A stretch of DNA of 18,102 nucleotides. Source: Hydrogenophaga sp. GTDB taxonomy: Bacteria > Pseudomonadota > Gammaproteobacteria > Burkholderiales > Burkholderiaceae_C. A program made the position numbers and the translations under genes. Each line of letters opens with the position of its first letter. Position 1 is the stretch's first letter. Of the stretch, positions 13,702 to 18,102 are shown piece after piece. The DNA is taken from NCBI GenBank assembly GCA_021154985.1, contig JAJNQE010000038.1:1-18102 (forward strand), given 5' to 3'. The notes under the pieces are model-generated. The model had not been told where the DNA came from. It saw nothing but the letters and a program-made list of their open reading frames with translations, and made no database searches.

Positions 13702-14280
13702 ATGACCACGCCACCATCAACTTCCCGCAGATCGGTCCTGCTGACTTCCGTGCTGCTGCCGCTGGGGGCCAGTGCGCTGGCTGCACCGAGCGGCACCGGC
13801 AAGACGTTGGTGGCGTACTTCTCGCGCACAGGCAACACACGCGTGATTGCTGGTCAGATTCATCGTGCGCGCGGCGCCACCCTGTTCGAGATCAAGCCCG
13901 CTGCTCCGTATCCGGAGGACTACGAGGAAACCGTCGAACAGGCGAGGCAGGAGCGAGACAGCGGCTTCGAGCCGGCGCTTCAGGCCAGAGTGGTCGGCAT
14001 GGCGAGCTACGCGACCGTTTTCCTGGGGTTTCCGATCTGGGGCGAGACCGCCCCACCCGTCATGCGATCTTTCCTCTCCCGCCATGACCTTGCCGGCAAG
14101 ACACTGGTCCCCTTCATCACACATGGCGGCTATGGCTTGGGCAGCAGCCTCGCGGTACTCGCAGCACACGCGCCCCAGGCGCGGTTGCTTGACATGGGTT
14201 TATCAATGGAGGCCGATCAGGAGCGCCGAACCCTCAATCGCGTGACCGAATGGCTCCAGCGCGTTCCCTTCACCCAATAG
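13702..14280 (+). CDS. Exported flavodoxin-family protein
   Basis: This FMN-binding flavodoxin-like protein transfers electrons or reduces quinones. The 192-aa form starts at ATG 13702 (MTTPPSTSRRSVLL), with GAGAGA about 7 bases before it; the frame is open to 13600 but the added residues lack family character. Residues 1-28 form a twin-arginine-type signal (SRRSVLLTSVLLPLGASALA). The FMN phosphate loop is YFSRTGNTR (39-47), and GFPIWGETAPPV (109-120) supplies an aromatic residue (W113) near the flavin, followed by the conserved THGGYGLGSS (140-149). Cytoplasmic flavodoxins lack such a leader; Tat export of the folded holoprotein would explain it. It is divergent from lysR across a strong inverted repeat. 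Confidence 0.9.
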   Translation: MTTPPSTSRRSVLLTSVLLPLGASALAAPSGTGKTLVAYFSRTGNTRVIAGQIHRARGATLFEIKPAAPYPEDYEETVEQARQERDSGFEPALQARVVGMASYATVFLGFPIWGETAPPVMRSFLSRHDLAGKTLVPFITHGGYGLGSSLAVLAAHAPQARLLDMGLSMEADQERRTLNRVTEWLQRVPFTQ

Positions 14281-14539
14281 CGCGCCGGCGCTGCAGCAGA
14301 GAGCGAAATTGAGCTCACAGGCGCCCACTCAAATGCCCTCTGACAGGCGTGCGTCCCGCTCAATGAATGACCGGTATATGACCGAAACCTTGACTAAACG
14401 GCAAGGAGATGAAGGAGGGTACACGCTGGTCGACCGCCCTTCATTTTCGCAGGGTGATGGGCCGCAAAGGGCCCGAAGCGGAGGTACGGTCTGCCCAGGA
14501 GCAGTCGTTCATGCGCGGCTACTGGCAGCACATTGTGCG
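14281..14539. other. Non-coding stretch between the flavodoxin gene and the right end array
   Basis: I see no supportable gene here. An imperfect hairpin, ATGAAGG and CCTTCAT with further pairing inside, lies at 14409-14444, and a GGGCC/GGGCCC cluster lies near 14459-14475. The minus-strand frame at 14394-14633 reads through the end repeats and is not a convincing protein. Confidence 0.5.
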
Positions 14540-14632
14540 TGTCCACGAGTGCCGAACTGGGTGTCCATCTCCCGCCGTTCCCGCTGTCCAGGAGAAACCG
14601 AAATGAGTGTCCAGCAGCGACCGAAATACGCA
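14540..14632 (-). repeat. Right end of the transposon: four tandem units and 12-bp terminal repeat
   Basis: On the minus strand four units of TTTCGG-N6-7-TGGACA type follow each other. Their hexamer positions on the plus strand are CCGAAA 14621, CCGAAA 14598, CCGTTC 14575 and CCGAAC 14552, an exact 23-bp period. Each is accompanied by TGTCCA or GTGTCCA. The outermost unit ends with CCGAAATACGCA (14621-14632), the exact complement of the left terminus. These are probable IstA binding sites. Confidence 0.85.
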
Positions 14633-14637
14633 TCCCC
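14633..14637. repeat. Target-site duplication, right copy (TCCCC)
   Basis: This repeats the TCCCC found at 4860-4864, directly outside the right terminal repeat. The next base, T14638, continues the interrupted MFS codon CTG. Confidence 0.9.
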
Positions 14638-14990
14638 TGCTGTCAGCGCGCGCAGCGGCCCTGGCGCACCCGGTGGGCGTGGTCTGCTGGATGGTCGTTG
14701 GCCCGGTCGCCGGGCCGGCTTTTGCGCTGCTGCACGGCGCGGGCAACGGCATCCTCACCATCGCCAAGGGCACACTGCCGTTGGTGTACTTCGGCCCGGT
14801 GGGCTATGGCCAGCGACAGGGGATCATGATGGCGCCCTCGCGCGTGGCGCAGGCCTTTGCGCCGCTGCTGTTCGGCCTGTGCATCGAGCGCTGGGGCTCG
14901 GGGGCGTTGTGGATCTCGGGTGGGCTGGGCCTGAGCGCGCTGGCGGCCCTGCTGTGGCTGCGCACCAGCGCGCCAGAGACCCGGCCTTAG
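14638..14990 (+). pseudogene. MFS transporter, 3' part, separated from its start by the transposon
   Basis: This codes for the last 117 residues of the permease begun at 4060. Joined at the TCCCC repeat, the sequence reads RRLHPLLSARAAALAHPVG without a break, then about four more hydrophobic segments (VVCWMVVGPVAGPAFALLHG; GPVGYGQRQGIMMAPSRVAQ; FAPLLFGLCIERW; LWISGGLGLSALAALLWL) and a TAG stop. This fits the C-terminal third of a 12-helix MFS protein. The fragment has no start of its own except chance GTG or ATG codons inside the transposon end. Its stop overlaps the convergent downstream gene by four bases. Confidence 0.93.
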
Positions 14991-15301
14991 GGCTGCAGGC
15001 CCGCGTCGCTCCAACCCAGCAGCTCGGCCAGGCGGCGCACCACCCACACCGACTCGGTCTCATTCACCACCGCGGGCTCCACCCGCAGCCCCTGCAGGCA
15101 TCGCGTGAGCACATCGCTCTCGGCCAGGCCCAGGCTGAACTCCATGTTGCGAGCGGTCTCGGTCAACAGCTGGGCCATGTCTTCGCACAGCTCGTAGCGC
15201 GCGGCCAGCTCGTCGCGCGGCAGGCTGGGCTTCTGGCGGCCAAGCAGCACATACAAGGCCATGAAGGAGGCCGGGATTTCAATCTGGTATTCGTCGGACA
15301 T
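14987..15301 (-). CDS. Conserved small protein of unknown function, 104 aa
   Basis: The ATG ending at 15301 begins MSDEYQIEIPASFMALYVLL, a more natural start than an upstream in-frame codon at 15376. The protein is soluble, mostly helical and acidic, with DELAARYELCEDMAQLLTET (residues 30-49) and a C-terminal VVNETESVWVVRRLAELLGW. From memory it resembles short Burkholderiales proteins sometimes labelled 'ATPase with chaperone activity', but it has no P-loop and that label is doubtful. It is convergent to the broken MFS gene, sharing four bases with its stop, which suggests the order was already present before the insertion. Confidence 0.7.
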   Translation of the reverse strand: MSDEYQIEIPASFMALYVLLGRQKPSLPRDELAARYELCEDMAQLLTETARNMEFSLGLAESDVLTRCLQGLRVEPAVVNETESVWVVRRLAELLGWSDAGLQP

Positions 15302-15381
15302 ACCGCACTGTATTGCACCGGCATGGGCCTTGAGGCACCATCGAACCGCTCGACAACGCTCCCCTTCACGAGGCACACAGC

Positions 15382-15537
15382 ATGGGTATCTGGCTCGAAC
15401 TCGGCGTCTTTCTGGTCATCCTGGGCTTCGGGGTCTGGCAGTTGTACGACGTGAAAAAAGTGATACGCGAACGCGAAGAACGCCAGGCGCGCGAGAAGGC
15501 GGCGGCGGGGTCGCCATCGGTGCCCGCCGAGCACTGA
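15382..15537 (+). CDS. Small single-pass membrane protein, 51 aa
   Basis: This short frame encodes MGIWLELGVFLVILGFGVWQ, one hydrophobic helix (about residues 3-22), then a strongly charged tail (LYDVKKVIREREERQAREKA) and a Ser/Pro end. The architecture is that of a small anchored helper. Its stop lies one base before the ATG of the FMN-binding protein gene, so the two are likely translated together. I do not know the family. The helix-plus-charged-tail pattern and tight coupling favour a real gene. Confidence 0.66.
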   Translation: MGIWLELGVFLVILGFGVWQLYDVKKVIREREERQAREKAAAGSPSVPAEH

Positions 15538-15538
15538 C

Positions 15539-16093
15539 ATGCCCCAGGGGTCAACGGGCAAAGCCACCGACATCGCGCACCGCATCTGGACCGAACTGCA
15601 GCGCGCCACGGTGGACCGCCACCACGAATGGCGCACACCCGTGCTGGCCACCACCGGGCTGGACGGCCTGCCCCAAGCGCGCACCGTGGTGCTGCGGGCT
15701 GCCGATCCCCAGACTTCCCAACTCGTCTTCTTCACCGACCGACGCAGCCCCAAGGTGGCCGAGCTTCGGGCGTTGCCGGCCGCTGCGTTTGTGTTCTGGA
15801 GCAAACGCCTGAACTGGCAATTGCGCGTGCGGGTCGCCACGCAGGTGCACACCGAGGGTCCGTTGGTCGAGGCGGCGTGGGCGCGCGTGAGCCAGTCGGC
15901 CGCCGCGGGCGACTACCTGGCGCCCCACGCGCCAGGCTCGGCTCTGAACAACCCCATCGACCACACACCCACCAGCCACCACCTCGCCGTGGTGACCGCC
16001 CACATCGACCACATGGACTGGCTGGAACTCGCTCGCGCAGGCCACCGGCGTGCCCGCCTGGCCCCCGGCACCATCACATGGCTGGTGCCCTGA
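15539..16093 (+). CDS. Pyridoxamine 5'-phosphate oxidase-like FMN-binding protein
   Basis: This 184-aa protein has the split-barrel flavin-reductase/PNPOx fold. WRTPVLATTGLDGLPQARTV (residues 31-50) followed by VLR is the FMN-phosphate segment, LVFFTDRRSPKVAEL (62-76) the second binding strand, and FVFWSKRLNWQLRVRV (84-99) the dimer-core strand. It lacks the long C-terminal part of PdxH with its conserved substrate Arg and His residues, and resembles the Alr4036-type subgroup; a true pyridoxamine-phosphate oxidase role is therefore uncertain. It follows the 51-aa membrane protein by one base and ends three bases from the convergent kinase gene. Confidence 0.88.
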   Translation: MPQGSTGKATDIAHRIWTELQRATVDRHHEWRTPVLATTGLDGLPQARTVVLRAADPQTSQLVFFTDRRSPKVAELRALPAAAFVFWSKRLNWQLRVRVATQVHTEGPLVEAAWARVSQSAAAGDYLAPHAPGSALNNPIDHTPTSHHLAVVTAHIDHMDWLELARAGHRRARLAPGTITWLVP

Positions 16094-16096
16094 CCT

Positions 16097-18085
16097 TCAG
16101 CCTCGGCTAGGCGCGCCCAGCACGGCGCGTGCGAGCCGGTCCACCGCAGCGAACAACTCTTCCACGGTGTTCGGCTTGTAGATCAGCTCGCTCACACCCG
16201 CGGCGGGCGCCTGCGCCCTCAGCTCCTCGGAGATGTAGCCCGAGGTGATGGCCACTGGCGAGTGGGGCCGCAGGGCCCTGACCGCGCGCGCAAAATCCAG
16301 CCCCGACATGCCGGGCATGTTGTAGTCGGTGATGACCAGATCGAACCGTTCGGTGTGGTCGCGAACCGCCGCCAGCGCCTGGGCGGCGTGGGTGAACACC
16401 GTCACGCGATAACCCTCGCGCTGGAGCAGTCGTTCCATGAGGAAGGCGATCATCTCGTCGTCGTCCACATACAAAATGTGCGCGCCGTGAGCCGGCGCAG
16501 CGCGCTGCGGGTGGGCTTGCTGCACCACAGGCGCTGCGGTGGCAGCCGCACCGCCGACCGCGGCGGGAAAACTCACCGAGAAAGTCGACCCCGCGCCGGG
16601 TGCACTCTGCACCTCCATCACCGCATCGTGGTCGCGCAAGATGCCGTGCACCACCGCCAGACCCAGCCCCGTGCCCTTGCCGGGCGGCTTGGTGGTGAAG
16701 AAGGGCTCGAACATGCGGGCGCGTGTCTCGTCGCTCATGCCGTGCCCGTTGTCGCTCACCGTCAACCGGGCCCATGCGGTCGGAGCCTCGCCCAGCGCCG
16801 CGGGACCCTGGTGCGCCTCCAGCCGGACCGCCACACGCCCCTGTGCAACGCCGCGGACCGCCTGCCAGGCGTTGGTGCACAGGTTGAGCAACACCTGCTC
16901 GATCTGGGTGGCGTCGGCCAGCACCCGGGGCACACCCGTGCCCACGTGCAGGCTCAGTTCGATCCCGGCGGGCAAGGTGGCGCGCAGCAAACGCACCGAC
17001 TCTTCAACCACCGGCGCCAGCTCGATCACCTGCCGCTCCAGCACCTGGCGCCGGCTGAACGCGAGGATCTGCTGCACCAGATCGCGCGCGCGCCGGCTCG
17101 CCTTGCGAATCTCCATGAGGCTGGTGCGCGCCGGACTGTCGGCGGGCACGTCGTCCAGCGCCAGCTCCACGTTGCCGATGATGGCCGCCACGATGTTGTT
17201 GAAGTCGTGCGCCACGCCGCCCGCCAGCGTGCCCAAGGCCTCCATCTTTTGCGACTCGCGCAGTTGCGCCTGGAGCTGTGCCCGGATCGCCTCGGAGTCG
17301 CGGCGCTCGGTCAGGTCAAAGTCGATGCAATAAAACTCCGGCTCGCGACCGGGAATGTTCAGGTACACATGGCTCGAATACACCTCCACCGGCGCACCGT
17401 CCTTGCGCCGCAAGGTCAGGTCGGCGGCGGGAATCGGCAGGCCGCTCTCGATCATCTCGGTCACCGCACCCACCACACCGGCGTGCATCTCGGGCGGAAT
17501 GATCAGGTCCAGCAGGCTTTTGCCGATCGCCTCGCTGGCCGAATAGCCATACAGGCGCTCCGATGCCTGGTTCCAGTAACGCGTGGTCAGGTCCAGCCCG
17601 TAGCCCTGCACCGACACGTTCGGCACGTACTCCAGCAGCTGCCGAAACCGCGCCTCGCTGTCGCGCATGGCATCGCCCGAGCGTTTGCTATCCGTCACAT
17701 CCACGATCACGGTGTTCCAAGCCACCCAGCCATCGGCCAGGCGCTGCGGCCGACCCGTGCCGTGGAGCCACTTGCGCTGGCCCGATGGCGTGGTGATGCG
17801 CCATTCGTGCACCCAGTCCGTCAGCGAATGGGCCGATGCCAGCACCGAAGCCCGCATGGCCACCAGGTCTTGCGCGTCCACCATCGACCACAGCAGATCG
17901 GCGTTCTGCTCCGCCACCTGCGGGGCCACCTCCCAGAGATCGCGGCAACCCTCGCTCATCCAGCCAATGCGGTGCGCACCCTCGGGCCCCAGCACATACT
18001 GCAGCAGCGCGCCCGGCATGTGCTCGGCCATCGCGACGAATGACGGCTCTCGTGCAGAAGGGCCAGGATCGGATCGGGAGTTCAA
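16097..18085 (-). CDS. Hybrid sensor histidine kinase with two PAS domains and a C-terminal receiver
   Basis: This 662-aa cytoplasmic signalling protein has no signal peptide or membrane helix. Order: PAS-like domain (about 20-132), second PAS (145-262), a short coil, HisKA with the phosphoacceptor H293 in GGVAHDFNN, HATPase with the N box around N405 (NLCTNAWQAV), DNGHGM (445-450), FEPFF (459-463) and GTGLGL (471-476), then a receiver domain with acidic pocket DDD (541-543), phosphoacceptor D587, T614 and K638. All catalytic residues are present. The start is TTG at 18085, supported by GGAGG at 18092-18096, six bases upstream; an ATG at residue 19 is the alternative. It would phosphorylate itself and its own receiver in response to a cytoplasmic signal. 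No separate response-regulator gene is next to it, so its output partner is unknown. Confidence 0.95.
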   Translation of the reverse strand: MNSRSDPGPSAREPSFVAMAEHMPGALLQYVLGPEGAHRIGWMSEGCRDLWEVAPQVAEQNADLLWSMVDAQDLVAMRASVLASAHSLTDWVHEWRITTPSGQRKWLHGTGRPQRLADGWVAWNTVIVDVTDSKRSGDAMRDSEARFRQLLEYVPNVSVQGYGLDLTTRYWNQASERLYGYSASEAIGKSLLDLIIPPEMHAGVVGAVTEMIESGLPIPAADLTLRRKDGAPVEVYSSHVYLNIPGREPEFYCIDFDLTERRDSEAIRAQLQAQLRESQKMEALGTLAGGVAHDFNNIVAAIIGNVELALDDVPADSPARTSLMEIRKASRRARDLVQQILAFSRRQVLERQVIELAPVVEESVRLLRATLPAGIELSLHVGTGVPRVLADATQIEQVLLNLCTNAWQAVRGVAQGRVAVRLEAHQGPAALGEAPTAWARLTVSDNGHGMSDETRARMFEPFFTTKPPGKGTGLGLAVVHGILRDHDAVMEVQSAPGAGSTFSVSFPAAVGGAAATAAPVVQQAHPQRAAPAHGAHILYVDDDEMIAFLMERLLQREGYRVTVFTHAAQALAAVRDHTERFDLVITDYNMPGMSGLDFARAVRALRPHSPVAITSGYISEELRAQAPAAGVSELIYKPNTVEELFAAVDRLARAVLGAPSRG

Positions 18086-18091
18086 GGTCGG

Positions 18092-18096
18092 CCTCC
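18092..18096 (-). promoter_or_regulatory. Ribosome-binding site deciding a TTG start for the hybrid kinase
   Basis: On the minus strand GGAGG stands six bases before TTG, the optimal spacing, while no comparable site precedes the in-frame ATG 18 codons later. Confidence 0.7.
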
Positions 18097-18102
18097 GTGA
18101 CG

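Larger units (their letters stand above)
4865..14632. mobile_element. IS21-type transposon of 9768 bp with cargo genes
   Basis: The limits are seen directly. TGCGTATTTCGG begins at 4865 and its exact reverse complement CCGAAATACGCA ends at 14632. TCCCC flanks both sides (4860-4864 and 14633-14637). Excision of the element with one TCCCC restores the MFS reading frame: 805 plus 353 bases make exactly 386 codons including the stop. Inside are istA and istB, an unknown minus-strand gene to their left, and a six-gene redox cassette to their right. The TG...CA ends, multiple end repeats and a 5-bp duplication agree with the IS21 family. Most IS21 members are 2-3 kb and contain little besides istAB, so the cargo is notable. 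An IS21 copy using distant or secondary ends, or a decayed composite transposon, are alternative histories. Confidence 0.88.

Noticed and set aside
14552..14626. A CRISPR-like array from the 23-bp periodicity
   Set aside because: Units are short, degenerate and contiguous without unique spacers of constant size, and no cas genes are near; they are transposon-end repeats.
4865..14632. A Tn7- or Tn402-like transposon, suggested by the 5-bp duplication and 3+4 end arrays
   Set aside because: No TnsABC- or TniABQ-like gene is present; the only transposition proteins are clear IstA and IstB, whose family also has TG...CA ends and repeated end sites.
14394..14633. A 79-codon minus-strand frame at the right end
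   Set aside because: It reads through the tandem transposon-end units and has no coherent protein features; it is a by-product of the repeats.
16262..18043. A 593-codon plus-strand frame
   Set aside because: It is antisense to the hybrid histidine kinase, whose motifs are all intact; the His/Arg/Gln-rich composition is typical of a shadow frame.

Overview
The window is GC-rich DNA from a Gram-negative bacterium. Gene content and codon habits point to the Burkholderiales, most likely Comamonadaceae (Hydrogenophaga- or Acidovorax-like); this placement is inferred from protein style and no rRNA is present. It reads as ordinary chromosome interrupted by one mobile element of about 9.8 kb.

Left chromosomal flank (1-4864, + strand): the 3' part of a glutamine synthetase-family ligase, an adrenodoxin-type [2Fe-2S] ferredoxin, a fumarylacetoacetate hydrolase-family enzyme, a TRAP-transporter periplasmic binding protein with a strong terminator, a zinc-ribbon Nudix hydrolase, and the first two thirds of an MFS transporter. 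Right flank (14638-18102): the last third of the same MFS gene, a convergent 104-aa protein, a 51-residue membrane protein coupled to an FMN-binding pyridoxamine-oxidase-like protein, and a PAS-PAS-histidine kinase-receiver hybrid protein.

The element (4865-14632, 9768 bp) lies inside the MFS gene. Its ends are perfect 12-bp inverted repeats starting 5'-TG and ending CA-3', flanked by a 5-bp direct repeat, TCCCC. Removing the element plus one TCCCC joins the two MFS pieces into one uninterrupted 385-codon frame. Both ends hold tandem arrays of a TTTCGG-N5-7-TGGACA motif with a 21-23 bp period, three units on the left and four on the right. The only transposition genes inside are istA and istB of the IS21 family, so I read the whole as an IS21-type transposon carrying cargo.

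The cargo is in two blocks. Left of istA is an unrecognised 322-aa protein with a Cys3His motif, preceded by the coupled 3' end of a truncated gene. Right of istB is a compact cassette: cupin, carboxymuconolactone decarboxylase-family protein, alpha/beta hydrolase and aldo/keto reductase in one minus-strand operon, then a LysR regulator divergent from a flavodoxin. All five of the cassette's non-regulatory proteins have N-terminal export signals (Sec, lipoprotein or twin-arginine type). This suggests a small-molecule redox or hydrolysis pathway working in the periplasm or at a membrane. An 8-bp inverted repeat between lysR and the flavodoxin gene is a likely operator. Substrate and function are unknown.
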